From NCBI GenBank assembly GCA_016786495.1, contig JAEUUJ010000022.1:1-64000 (forward strand): DNA of 64,000 nt, given 5' to 3'. The notes beneath the pieces were generated by a model, which was given only the letters and a program-made list of their open reading frames with translations, had not been told where the DNA came from and did not search any database. The position numbers were made by a program, and so were the translations under genes. This DNA comes from Cyclobacteriaceae bacterium (lineage in GTDB: Bacteria > Bacteroidota > Bacteroidia > Cytophagales > Cyclobacteriaceae). This document shows, piece by piece, positions 18,273-26,440 of this stretch; position 1 is the first letter of the stretch, and the number at the start of each line of letters is the position of its first letter.

Positions 18273-19082
18273 ATGAAACGTATTCTTTGTCCTACCGACT
18301 TTTCTCCGGCTTCCGACAACGCAATAGCATTTGCCGCCAAAGTGGCGCAATCGACCGGGAGCACGATGACCCTCCTGCACATCGGATCAATCTTTGATGT
18401 GCTCGATGTAAATCTGAAACCCTCGCTTGCGCTGATCCGTGACGAACTGGAACTCCAGAGTTTACAGGTAAGCCGCACCTTTAAAATTTCATGCGACTCC
18501 GACATCCGGATCTCCTATCAGCAACTCAGCCATGCCATTCAAGAGTGTGAAACAACATACGACCTGCTGGTCGTGGGTACGGGCGGGCCAAACGATCTGC
18601 TCGCACTGTTATCAGGCGGTCATGCCTACCCCATCATCCGCGCCAGCACATTGCCTGTTTTGCTCATTCCCGAAGGTGTAACCTATCAGGGTTTCCAAAA
18701 AATAACCTTTGCGTTCGACTACTGGCGCACGCTGATATTACCGTACGAACCATTGCTGTGGCTGGTGCGTAAATACCAGAGCGAGCTCACCATATTACAG
18801 GTTATGGAAGAGTCGATCAGTGACGAAGCCGAAGCTGAACTCCTGCAATTGCAACGAAAATTCAATTCCGATCAAACCCGACACCTGAATTTTCACACCA
18901 CGCATGCCCGGGAGGTGCCGGATGCGATCAGCCACTACGTGAAGCATAACCACCCCGATCTGCTGGCCATGTGCGTGACGCACGACAGCTGGATAAAACG
19001 AATCTTCCACCGCAGCGCTATCAAACATCTGGCGGGCACCGCCAGATGCCCTTTGTACATATTTCCGATGGAAAATTCATAG
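18273..19082 (+). CDS. Universal stress protein, two UspA domains (second degenerate)
   Basis: 269 residues. The first Usp domain starts MKRILCPTDFSPASDNAI and has a nucleotide-loop-like VGTGGPNDLLALLSGGHAYPIIR. The second (from about residue 145) lacks a clear G-x2-G-x9-G motif and ends with HDSWIKRIFHRSAIKHLAG, so it probably does not bind ATP. Cytoplasmic stress protein; paralogues lie at 15975-16826 and 26578-27432. It is preceded by the paired operator at 18195-18228. Confidence 0.85.
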   Translation: MKRILCPTDFSPASDNAIAFAAKVAQSTGSTMTLLHIGSIFDVLDVNLKPSLALIRDELELQSLQVSRTFKISCDSDIRISYQQLSHAIQECETTYDLLVVGTGGPNDLLALLSGGHAYPIIRASTLPVLLIPEGVTYQGFQKITFAFDYWRTLILPYEPLLWLVRKYQSELTILQVMEESISDEAEAELLQLQRKFNSDQTRHLNFHTTHAREVPDAISHYVKHNHPDLLAMCVTHDSWIKRIFHRSAIKHLAGTARCPLYIFPMENS

Positions 19083-19089
19083 GGCGGGG

Positions 19090-19131
19090 TGATAAAAATC
19101 AGCCTACCGGTTGAGCAATGTGTTAGCATTC
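19090..19131 (+). promoter_or_regulatory. FNR/CRP-like box upstream of the Gre-like gene
   Basis: TGATAAAAATCA (19090-19101) is a perfect dyad, identical to the usp box at 26495. It is followed by CCGG (19107-19110) and, in the 22-bp register, only the half-match TGAG (19112). TAGCATTC (19124-19131) is a weak -7 candidate. The ATG at 19160 is 58 bp after the box. Confidence 0.5.
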
Positions 19132-19159
19132 AGAGTCCCAGGTAATCCAACTTCGATGC

Positions 19160-19633
19160 ATGAAAACGAAAAACTACAGCATTCTCCGCAGCCGCATTCT
19201 GAATGCTTGTATGGAGAAACAACAGCATCAGTTGAACGATTTCAACAACCGCATCAAGAGCATACTCGCCCACGAAGGGCTCGGCAACGAAGAAGAATAC
19301 GACACCACCGAACTGGCACATAATGCCCAGCAGGCCGATGAAATCAACGCCTTGAACGAATCGCTCACGTTTGCCAATTCAGATATGCAGGTACTTCAAT
19401 ACTTAAAAGCACTTTCCGAAGTACTGCATTCAACACCCGAATCGGGGGCCGTAGTGGTTACGGATAATGGAATGTTTTTCATTTCGGTCAGTGTCGGGCA
19501 GGTCACGGTTGACGAAAAAACGTTTACCGGGCTTTCAACGCACAGCCAGCTTTTTCTGGCGATGAAAGGAAAACATGCAGGCGACACGTTTGCGTTTGGC
19601 AAGAATAGATACCACATCCAGGAAATCTTCTGA
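19160..19633 (+). CDS. GreA/GreB-like protein
   Basis: 157 residues. Residues about 10-75 form a charged helical hairpin (EKQQHQLNDFNNRIKSILAHEG, HNAQQADEINALNESLTF), like the coiled coil of Gre factors. Residues about 90-157 resemble the Gre C-terminal FKBP-like domain, ending KGKHAGDTFAFGKNRYHIQEI, comparable with the GKKxGDxxxx-YxIxEI ending of GreA. Gre factors enter the RNA polymerase secondary channel to rescue stalled complexes. Whether this one cleaves RNA or only competes for the channel is unknown. It is followed 3 bp later by a DUF4136 gene and preceded by an FNR-like box. Confidence 0.65.
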   Translation: MKTKNYSILRSRILNACMEKQQHQLNDFNNRIKSILAHEGLGNEEEYDTTELAHNAQQADEINALNESLTFANSDMQVLQYLKALSEVLHSTPESGAVVVTDNGMFFISVSVGQVTVDEKTFTGLSTHSQLFLAMKGKHAGDTFAFGKNRYHIQEIF

Positions 19634-19636
19634 ATT

Positions 19637-20170
19637 ATGCGAACGATGTTGTTTTTGATGAGTGTGGTTTGGCTGGCCAGTTGCGGGCCTTCGTTACGCG
19701 TACAAACTGACTGCGATCCCGACTACGACTTATGGACGTACGCCACGTTCGACTGGGCGCATGTTGATTCTTCCGTTGTACGGAATCCGGCCTACTACAC
19801 CGAAATGAATGACAGGCGAATTAAGGAAGCGGTCATGCGTCAACTCTCCAAAAAGGGTTATCAACTCACGAACGAAAATCCCAACCTGTTGATTCAATAT
19901 CACCTTGTGGTAGAAGACAAAACGATGGTGGCCACGGAGCCCTTCGGCTATGTATACGGACCCTACTGGATGCGGACCCAACAAAACGTGTATCACTATA
20001 CGCAAGGCACGCTGATTATCGACATTACCGATACCCGGATCAACCAGTTGATCTGGCGCGGGTGGGCCGTGTCGGATGTGGATGGCCTTACGTCTCCAAA
20101 AGAAATTACGGCACGGGTTCATGCTGCCGTACGAAAAATGTTCGACTCGTTTCCGCAGCGTAAAAAATAA
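19637..20170 (+). CDS. DUF4136 lipoprotein
   Basis: 177 residues with a lipoprotein signal (MLFLMSVVWLASC, lipobox LASC). The body matches DUF4136: VQTDCDPDYDLWTYATFDWA near the start, NDRRIKEAVMRQLSKKGYQ in the middle, and IWRGWAVSDVDG with REITARVHAAVRKMFDSFP-like helices at the end. These are outer-membrane-anchored periplasmic proteins without an assigned function. It starts 3 bp after the Gre-like gene and is probably in one transcript with it. Confidence 0.85.
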   Translation: MRTMLFLMSVVWLASCGPSLRVQTDCDPDYDLWTYATFDWAHVDSSVVRNPAYYTEMNDRRIKEAVMRQLSKKGYQLTNENPNLLIQYHLVVEDKTMVATEPFGYVYGPYWMRTQQNVYHYTQGTLIIDITDTRINQLIWRGWAVSDVDGLTSPKEITARVHAAVRKMFDSFPQRKK

Positions 20171-20206
20171 AACGGCAGACGTTTAATCACACAGAAAATT
20201 ATCCGC

Positions 20207-20293
20207 ATGAAAAAGTATAAAAGCCACGTTTTGTTTATCATCCTTCTGACGCTTATTCTGCTGGCGATTGCCATTAAAGTTTGGGGCGAGTAA
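20207..20293 (+). CDS. 28-residue single-pass membrane peptide
   Basis: ATG at 20207, stop at 20291-20293. After a basic start (MKKYKSH) the peptide is one hydrophobic helix (VLFIILLTLILLAIAIKV) ending WGE, which fits an inner-membrane microprotein with the N-terminus inside. It lies 36 bp after the DUF4136 stop on the same strand, so it could share the stress-regulated transcript. No family recognised; short length lowers certainty. Confidence 0.45.
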   Translation: MKKYKSHVLFIILLTLILLAIAIKVWGE

Positions 20294-20311
20294 GCGTTTG
20301 CGAAAGAAGCG

Positions 20312-20497
20312 TCAGGAGCCCTGCTTGCCCTTCGACCGGATTAACTTGACAACAAAAATCAACACCACGACACCGGAAAGAAAACCCAGCGCATGTGCAA
20401 AAGGTCCGGCAATGATACCGAACCCGTAGCACAGCAAGACGGATATGGCAAGTGTTAGCTTGACAACCGAATCAGCATGGTCGAGGTTTTTAATCAT
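20312..20497 (-). CDS. Small two-helix membrane protein
   Basis: 61 residues: MIKNLDHADSVVKL, then two hydrophobic segments (about 14-32 and 34-52) and a basic tail (KLIRSKGKQGS). The pattern resembles DUF2892-type inner-membrane proteins, but I am not certain. Its start overlaps the stop of the upstream gene by 4 bp (ATGA), so the two are translationally coupled. Confidence 0.65.
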   Translation of the reverse strand: MIKNLDHADSVVKLTLAISVLLCYGFGIIAGPFAHALGFLSGVVVLIFVVKLIRSKGKQGS

Positions 20498-20898
20498 ACC
20501 TGTTTTACGTAGTCAAATACCTGTTTCTTGTATTCACGGATACGTTTCTCAAGACTGGCCATGTCGACCATGATTTCACGATGGCGCTGGCGGTATTCGA
20601 TTTCCAGTTCACCGGGAGCACGCAACAGCAGCAGCTTCAACAGTTCTTCGTGCTGGCGCAGCGATAACTTCAGGTCGGTAATGTCTTGTCCGGAAATGCA
20701 AAGCAATTCGTTTTCCAGGTCAGCAAGTTCGCGGGCCGGAAAAGCCCGGTTCACATCTTTCCTGCGGAGCAGGTTATAAAAAAATACAGCTTCATCTTTC
20801 CAAAAATCTGTTTCCCGCATCCATTCCAGCGTCTGGCTGTGCAGCCATTCGAGGTTTGCTTCAAGCAGGTGGTCGGTTTCAATTACGAGCGTTCTCAT
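20494..20898 (-). CDS. Helical protein of unknown function
   Basis: 134 residues, predicted almost wholly alpha-helical and charged (LEWLHSQTLEWMRETDFWKDEAVFFYNLL, LELRQHEELLKLLL-like, RQRHREIMVDMASLEKRIREYKKQ). No known domain recognised and no export signal. First gene of a two-gene unit, preceded by a paired TGAT-N4-ATCA-type operator (20950-20983), so it is probably part of the stress regulon. Confidence 0.7.
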   Translation of the reverse strand: MRTLVIETDHLLEANLEWLHSQTLEWMRETDFWKDEAVFFYNLLRRKDVNRAFPARELADLENELLCISGQDITDLKLSLRQHEELLKLLLLRAPGELEIEYRQRHREIMVDMASLEKRIREYKKQVFDYVKQV

Positions 20899-20918
20899 GT
20901 TTCGATCATTTTGTTTAT

Positions 20919-20983
20919 TGAAACTACTTCCGTAACCGATGAAAAGGCATGATAATGGTCAGCCCGTAATCTGACCTTCATCA
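20919..20983 (-). promoter_or_regulatory. Paired FNR/CRP-like boxes upstream of the helical-protein operon
   Basis: TGATAATGGTCA (20950-20961) and TGACCTTCATCA (20972-20983) are 22 bp apart centre to centre; each has one mismatch to TGAT-N4-ATCA. On the minus strand TAGTTTCA (20919-20926, two mismatches to TAnnTTTG) begins 29.5 bp from the nearer box. The start codon is 51 bp beyond the nearer box. Confidence 0.55.
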
Positions 20984-20999
20984 ACGCAAGCCGGAATCG

Positions 21000-22079
21000 T
21001 TATTTTCCCTCAGCGTTTGTCCCCAGCATGAGCGACCAGGTTTTCCACTTCGGGTTATGGTCGGCAATGAGTCGCGCAATGCCCACAAACGGAACAAACA
21101 AGATCATCCCCGCCATACCCCAGAGTATTCCTCCGGCAAAAATGGCCAGCAGCATTACCAGCGTATTCACATTGAGTTTCCGGCTTACCGCAAGCGGAAA
21201 GATAATATTGGCCTCGAGGTACTGAACAATCGCAAAAATGATCACCACGCCCAGCGGATACCATATCGAATCAAACGTGATCCATGCCATGGCGATCGGC
21301 AACAGGGAACCAATGATGATCCCCACGTAGGGAATAAACGTTAACACGGCAACGATAAATCCAAACAGAATGGCGTGCGGAACCCCCAGCAACAACAACC
21401 CGAGGCTGTTGAGAACACCCACAATCAGGTAGACAATCGCCATCCCTTTAATAAAACTGTAGTACGACTGAATTGTAAGCGTAATCATTTTATGAAGACT
21501 CTCCTTTCGCTCCGATGAGAAAATCCGCGTCAGCACCAGCAGCCACATCTTACGATAGTACAAAATCAGCACTGCATAAACAGGAACAAGAATCAGCATG
21601 ACCAATGAGAAGGCCGAAGCGCTGAACACATGCCGGAGCACCTGCATCAGGGTTCCGCCCGATTGATCGGTGATAGACGTAATCAGCCGCTGTTGTGCGG
21701 CCATCGAGAACCCCCAATCAGTATCCAGAAAAATCTGGAAACTGGTCATTGCCTGCGCAAGCTTTTCGCGAATCAGCGGCCACTCCTCCACAAATCCGAA
21801 GAATTGATTCACCAGCAGGAATACCAGTAACAGTGCAACGATCATCAATCCGGTAATCGAAACGATAATCGCAGGCATCCGTCCAAATCCTTTTTGTTCC
21901 AGCCAGTGACAAACGGGATACAATACAAAACTGATGAGCAGCGCAAAGCTTAACGGAACGAACAGGCTTTTGCCCACGTATAAAATCGCCGAACCATACA
22001 CCACGATCTGAAGGCCTTGCAGGAACGTAATTTTTCCTGCTTTCATTTTGCGGACAACCGATTGTGTGTAGGTGCTCAT
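21000..22079 (-). CDS. AI-2E family transporter (permease)
   Basis: 359 residues from the ATG at 22079 (MSTYTQSVVRKMK); an in-frame ATG at 22133 would run into the upstream gene. Seven to eight transmembrane segments are visible, with the family pattern LIVGVLNSLGLLLLGVPHAILFGFIVAVLTFIPYVG and the C-terminal YLEANIIFPLAVSRKLNVNTL. The family includes the AI-2 exporter TqsA and Na+/H+ antiporters; the substrate is not predictable. Last gene of a four-gene minus-strand unit from 24991, 1 bp after the MBL gene. Confidence 0.9.
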   Translation of the reverse strand: MSTYTQSVVRKMKAGKITFLQGLQIVVYGSAILYVGKSLFVPLSFALLISFVLYPVCHWLEQKGFGRMPAIIVSITGLMIVALLLVFLLVNQFFGFVEEWPLIREKLAQAMTSFQIFLDTDWGFSMAAQQRLITSITDQSGGTLMQVLRHVFSASAFSLVMLILVPVYAVLILYYRKMWLLVLTRIFSSERKESLHKMITLTIQSYYSFIKGMAIVYLIVGVLNSLGLLLLGVPHAILFGFIVAVLTFIPYVGIIIGSLLPIAMAWITFDSIWYPLGVVIIFAIVQYLEANIIFPLAVSRKLNVNTLVMLLAIFAGGILWGMAGMILFVPFVGIARLIADHNPKWKTWSLMLGTNAEGK

Positions 22080-22080
22080 C

Positions 22081-23478
22081 TTAAATTCCTTCAAACAGTG
22101 AAAACGACTCCAGGTACTCCGGCACGACCACATTCCAGTTCAACTGATCGCGAATGGACTGCGCGTATTGATCAACACCGGGTGCTTCCCCATGCACCGT
22201 AAAAACCTGCTTGGGCCGCGTTTCAAAACCTTTCATCCACGCGAACAGCTCCGTCCTGTCGGCATGACCGGAGAGGGAGGTCATATTCTCCACATGGCAT
22301 TTTACCGGAACCTCTTCCCCGAAAATGCGGATCGTTGGCTTCTTATCTACCAGATCCCGTCCGCGGGTGCCCTCGGCCTGGTAGCCAGCAACCAGCAGTG
22401 TATCTTCAGGATTCCGCAAGCGGTGATACAAATGGTGTAATATCCGCCCGCCCGTCATCATGCCGCTGGAGGATATGATGATCGCATTACTCTTGATTTC
22501 GTTCAGGCTCTTCGAGTGAAGCTCATTTTTCACAAATACCAGCATATTGGTTTCAAGTTGACGCGCAAACAACGAGTTACTGAAATCAACTTTATGATAA
22601 TCCGGGAAACGATAATACAGGTATGTAGTAGAGATCGCCATCGGACTGTCGATGTATACCGGGATATCCGGAATACGGCCTGCATCCATGAGTTGATGAA
22701 AGTAATACAGTAATGTTTGCGTCCGCCCGACAGCGAATGCCGGTATCAGCAACACACCGTTTCGTTCACAAACCGATTTTACAATCCGTTCCAGGTCAGT
22801 CATCGGATCAACTGCCGGATTATCTTTCACTCCGTAAGTCGACTCGATAAACAATACATCAGCTTCTTTGATGCGCTTGGGCGGATGCAGCATTGCATCG
22901 TTTTGTCGGCCGAGGTCGCCCGAGAAAACAATTTTCTTCGTCTGCGAATCGCCCTTGATAAAAACTTCCGTGATGGCAGAACCCAACAGGTGGCCGGCAT
23001 CGTGATAGCAAATGGAAACAGCCGGATGAATAGTTACCAGCTCTTCATAGTCAACGGTATGAATAAGCGGAAAAACCAGCTCAGCATCTGCACTTGTGTA
23101 CAGCGGCTGTGGATTACTGTGGCGCGAGTATCCTTTTCTCCGCGCGAAAGCAGCTTCCTCCTCCTGCAGCTTGGCTGAGTCGAGCAGCATGATTTTCATT
23201 AGTTCGGCCGTAGGCGGTGTGCAATAAATCTTGCCCGCAAAACCTTCTTTCATGAGTTTTGGCAAATAGCCCGAATGGTCGATATGCGCATGGCTGATTA
23301 CGACTGCATCCAGCGTGGCCGGATCAACCGGAAATTCATCCCAGTTGCGCAGCCGCAGTTCCTTCAATCCCTGGAATAGACCGCAGTCGAACAGCATTCT
23401 AAACTTGCCCACAGTAACCAGATACCGTGAACCAGTTACAGACCGGGCCGCGCCTAAAAACTTTACCGAAACATTCAT
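22081..23478 (-). CDS. MBL-fold / beta-CASP metallo-hydrolase with RNA-specificity (RMMBL) domain
   Basis: 465 residues. The metallo-beta-lactamase zinc motif is SHAHIDHSG (about 58-66), with further zinc-ligand histidine (GHLLGSA) and aspartate (FSGDLGRQND). A beta-CASP region follows (PVYIDSPMAISTTYLY, SSSGMMTGGRILHHL), and the C-terminus has SLSGHADRTELFAW and VFTVHGE, typical of CPSF-73-like RNases. Family members are endo/exoribonucleases; this bacterial branch has unknown RNA targets. In an operon with AI-2E, a membrane protein and DUF6544, under the operator at 25038-25071. Confidence 0.9.
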   Translation of the reverse strand: MNVSVKFLGAARSVTGSRYLVTVGKFRMLFDCGLFQGLKELRLRNWDEFPVDPATLDAVVISHAHIDHSGYLPKLMKEGFAGKIYCTPPTAELMKIMLLDSAKLQEEEAAFARRKGYSRHSNPQPLYTSADAELVFPLIHTVDYEELVTIHPAVSICYHDAGHLLGSAITEVFIKGDSQTKKIVFSGDLGRQNDAMLHPPKRIKEADVLFIESTYGVKDNPAVDPMTDLERIVKSVCERNGVLLIPAFAVGRTQTLLYYFHQLMDAGRIPDIPVYIDSPMAISTTYLYYRFPDYHKVDFSNSLFARQLETNMLVFVKNELHSKSLNEIKSNAIIISSSGMMTGGRILHHLYHRLRNPEDTLLVAGYQAEGTRGRDLVDKKPTIRIFGEEVPVKCHVENMTSLSGHADRTELFAWMKGFETRPKQVFTVHGEAPGVDQYAQSIRDQLNWNVVVPEYLESFSLFEGI

Positions 23479-23483
23479 GACAA

Positions 23484-23906
23484 CTATTTAAAGCGAGAAA
23501 GGTATTTACCCAATACAATCAGTACCAGGCCGATCAACCCAAACGAAATCTGAAGAAAATTCAACTCCCGTAACATCATAATCTGTACGATAATCCAGCC
23601 TGTCAGTACAATTCCCTGAAACATCACCAGCGGACCATGGAATCGCGCGTTGAAGGTTAGCGCAAGAAACGCGATCGTGCTGAACAACCCGTTGCACACA
23701 AACAACACGATACCCGGAATGAGAAAATCTGAAAACGGACTGTGTTCGAGATACCGTAACGGAATGTTACTTGTTGTTCCGCCGGGGTCAAGCATCATGG
23801 GTATACTGCCAATGAAAGCCCCGATGCCATTGAGCAGCAACAGGAATAACGCGGTGTACTTGACAAAGCTGCGGAGTTCGGGTGAGTTTGCACTGATGGG
23901 TTTCAT
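23484..23906 (-). CDS. Four-helix membrane protein of unknown function
   Basis: 140 residues with four hydrophobic segments (about 15-35, 60-85, 88-108, 113-133). No named family recognised; small Bacteroidota membrane proteins of this layout are common. Its start overlaps the stop of the DUF6544 gene by 4 bp and it ends 5 bp before the MBL gene, so it is translationally embedded in that operon. Confidence 0.7.
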   Translation of the reverse strand: MKPISANSPELRSFVKYTALFLLLLNGIGAFIGSIPMMLDPGGTTSNIPLRYLEHSPFSDFLIPGIVLFVCNGLFSTIAFLALTFNARFHGPLVMFQGIVLTGWIIVQIMMLRELNFLQISFGLIGLVLIVLGKYLSRFK

Positions 23907-24991
23907 ACGTTGTAGGCGATCTTGTCAATGTGAAATTTGCCATACACAAAATTTCCGTCTTCGTATTGATAAACTGCTTCCGCATACCGCGGCAAATGAT
24001 ATCCGAGGCGGTCGTCATACTGACTGAGGGGAGTTGACCAGGGCAATTGCTGAAACTGACCGTTGTCGAGTAACGCAGACCGGTCGTGCGATACAAAGTT
24101 TACCAGTTCAAACCGATCGTTAAAAAACAGGTCGGCAGAAACTGAAATATCCCCGTTGGTGAAGGTAGCGTTTATTTTTCCATTACCCTCATCCCGCCAG
24201 GTAATGCGCGGGTCAATCAGTGTAGCCGGAGCCATGCAGCACATATCGTTAAAAAATGTCACTGTCTCCGACTTATTCATGACCGGGCCGGAAGCGTATT
24301 GAACACGAAAGAGCGAGAGCAACCGGATGTCCATGAACGCCACGCCATCTTTCAAACAATGAAAGCCCGCCACCGGAATGCGGTTCTTGCGGGCATTCAT
24401 AAAAAACAAACGCGATGATGCGTTCATAAAGTTGTACTGCGTAGACGTAAACGGCATCCACTCGCCACCTTTGCTTCGGATCGCGCCTGTCAGCTCAACC
24501 CTGAAGTTCTTCACGCGGGGTTGCACCATTGCACCGGAATTGAGAACATAACTTCGTACCGCCTGTGGTAAGTGTTCAAGGTCAGCTTGCTGTAACGCTG
24601 TAACATTTTCTTTTTTACCCTGCTTCCGCAGCAGTTCCACTTCGCTGTGATAATGATTGCTGAAACTCCACACACCGTACCCCACAATGGTGATCACAAG
24701 AATGATGATGTTCAACGCGGTGCCGAGTGCTGCATCTTCCCAATCGCTGATGATCAGGTATTGTGAGACAATCAGTGCCAACACTGAAATCAACCACCAC
24801 CATTTATTGTAATTCAGGAAAAGCATGGCTGACGCGATAAACAAGACAGATGCAATCGCCCAAAAAATTCCATGAACCCGTGAAATCGGATGCGGGAGTT
24901 GTGGCAATTCAGCCATCCCGAATGCCTTGATAAACCCGGGCATATGCAACACTCCGTGAATAAAAATGATGATGATGAAAAGAATTCGCAT
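23903..24991 (-). CDS. DUF6544-type membrane protein
   Basis: 362 residues. Three to four transmembrane segments occupy the first about 120 residues (MRILFIIIIFIHGVLHMPG, a GIFWAIASVLFIASAMLF segment and two more). The C-terminal about 230 residues are a soluble, lipocalin-like or START-like domain of the DUF6544 kind (LPQAVRSYVLNSG, EWMPFTSTQYNFMN, ATLIDPRITWRDEGNGKI). Function unknown. First gene of the four-gene unit ending with the AI-2E transporter, 46 bp from its operator. Confidence 0.75.
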   Translation of the reverse strand: MRILFIIIIFIHGVLHMPGFIKAFGMAELPQLPHPISRVHGIFWAIASVLFIASAMLFLNYNKWWWLISVLALIVSQYLIISDWEDAALGTALNIIILVITIVGYGVWSFSNHYHSEVELLRKQGKKENVTALQQADLEHLPQAVRSYVLNSGAMVQPRVKNFRVELTGAIRSKGGEWMPFTSTQYNFMNASSRLFFMNARKNRIPVAGFHCLKDGVAFMDIRLLSLFRVQYASGPVMNKSETVTFFNDMCCMAPATLIDPRITWRDEGNGKINATFTNGDISVSADLFFNDRFELVNFVSHDRSALLDNGQFQQLPWSTPLSQYDDRLGYHLPRYAEAVYQYEDGNFVYGKFHIDKIAYNV

Positions 24992-25037
24992 AAAAGATTT
25001 TTATTTTGAATATCGCATGCTGCATAAACCGGTATGC

Positions 25038-25071
25038 TGATAAAGATCATTATCCGGCCTGATTTTCATGA
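25038..25071 (-). promoter_or_regulatory. Paired FNR/CRP-like boxes upstream of the DUF6544-MBL-AI-2E operon
   Basis: TGATAAAGATCA (25038-25049, perfect half-sites) and TGATTTTCATGA (25060-25071, one mismatch) are 22 bp apart with CCGG between (25054-25057). The nearer box is 46 bp from the ATG at 24991. No clear -7 element is visible at the 29.5-bp position, a weakness compared with the other promoters. Confidence 0.55.
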
Positions 25072-25080
25072 CCTTAGCCC

Positions 25081-26307
25081 TTAACTGGCTTTCTTCGTGA
25101 TTCTCAGATTACCGTTACGTTCTTCATACTTTTTCAGCATGGGATAAGCGTTACGATCGAGCGCTTCATTCATCTTAACGATCACCGAGTCGATCTCCAG
25201 CGCAGAGTCGCGAATCTTGTCGACCAGAAATTCCTTCTCGGGATATTCGCTGAACAAAGACGACAATCCCAGCAGCCGGGCTACCGGGCCGCGCAGTTCA
25301 TGTGACGTCTGGAATGCATAGTGCGACAGATCTTTCAGTAAAATGTTTTGCTCGTACTCCAACTGTTTACGTTCGGTAATCAGGTATCGCACCGACATGA
25401 ACATGTATATCTTCCGTTCCGAGTTGTAAACCGGGTTAATGAAGGTGTCTACCCAGTAAAAAGTACCGTCTTTACGCTTATTGCGAATATCGGCACGCCA
25501 GGTTTTTCCTTTCCCGATCGTGCGCCACATTTCTTTCCAGAACTCGGATGGATGATAACCGGAATTAACGACACTATGGTTCTGTCCGACCAGTTCGCTT
25601 TCGGCATAACCCGATACCTCACAAAATTTTTCATTGGCCTGCACAATCGTACCATTCAGGTCCGTAACGCTCACCAGCGCAGCGCTGTTGAGGGCATGCC
25701 GCATATTTTCCCGTTCGATTTCCGCGCGCATCTCCCGGTTGATGTTGATAGCCGTTACCATCCGGCAGGGCTTGTTCGCGTAGGTGGTGTCGTTTGCAAA
25801 AATGTTCACATAAAACGGCACTCCGTCTTTTCCTTTATGCAGCCACTTTTCGGTTGTCAATAATCCCGGCTGGTGTTTTGTAACGATCTCTTTCAGGCGG
25901 TCGTACTCGTCTGCCGGGCGAATGGCAAAAAGGTTCATCCGGTAAAATTCTTCGCGCGCGTATCCGTAGGCTTTACAGGCGGCATCGTTAACCAGCAGAA
26001 ACTTCAACGTCTTCTGGTCATAAATCCACATCGGGTTCGGATTCTCTGCGAACAGGCGTTTGAAATCGTTTTTGACGGCCACGATGGAACGGAATGCACG
26101 TTTGATGAGCACGGCCAGCAACAGGGATGTGACCGCTACATAAAAGAAACCTTTGTAGGTAGCCAGTTGCTGGAAATGACTATGCGCCCAGCCCGGCAAC
26201 GAACTGATACTAAACAATGCGGCATCACTAAACGTAATCCACAATAATCCCGCGATCAGGTAGACCGCAGGAATGGTGATGTAGGCGAATTTTTTACTGA
26301 GTTGCAT
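25081..26307 (-). CDS. Membrane PAS-PAS sensor with a DHp-like helix but no ATPase domain
   Basis: 408 residues. Two transmembrane segments (about 8-28 and 50-66) are followed by two PAS domains: about 80-205 (ENPNPMWIYDQKTLKFLLVN) and about 210-330 (VSVTDLNGTIVQANEKFCEVSGY). A histidine-kinase H-box-like sequence follows (SHYAFQTSHELRGPVARLLGL, His in SHELR), then a helix, and the protein stops after ITKKAS. No N, G1 or G2 box of a HATPase_c domain is present before or after the stop. It may be phosphorylated in trans, or act as a sensor without kinase activity. Its probable promoter (26441-26484) is divergent from the usp-ccoI operon. Confidence 0.8.
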   Translation of the reverse strand: MQLSKKFAYITIPAVYLIAGLLWITFSDAALFSISSLPGWAHSHFQQLATYKGFFYVAVTSLLLAVLIKRAFRSIVAVKNDFKRLFAENPNPMWIYDQKTLKFLLVNDAACKAYGYAREEFYRMNLFAIRPADEYDRLKEIVTKHQPGLLTTEKWLHKGKDGVPFYVNIFANDTTYANKPCRMVTAININREMRAEIERENMRHALNSAALVSVTDLNGTIVQANEKFCEVSGYAESELVGQNHSVVNSGYHPSEFWKEMWRTIGKGKTWRADIRNKRKDGTFYWVDTFINPVYNSERKIYMFMSVRYLITERKQLEYEQNILLKDLSHYAFQTSHELRGPVARLLGLSSLFSEYPEKEFLVDKIRDSALEIDSVIVKMNEALDRNAYPMLKKYEERNGNLRITKKAS

Positions 26308-26440
26308 AACATAAGGGGTGTTAAGCGGAAATAAGAGTTATGCCCCCCGGGAGATTCATCGGCACAGGTAACGCTAATTGCAATCCATGCTTGGCTGAAT
26401 TTCGGGGTGCGGCCAATTTTTTTCATGCTAAAATTTTAAT

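Noticed and set aside
18164-18505. Minus-strand 113-residue open frame across the ytxH/usp promoter
   Set aside because: It covers the operator pair and the 5' part of a clear universal stress protein; its translation shows no domain. A shadow of the real gene.
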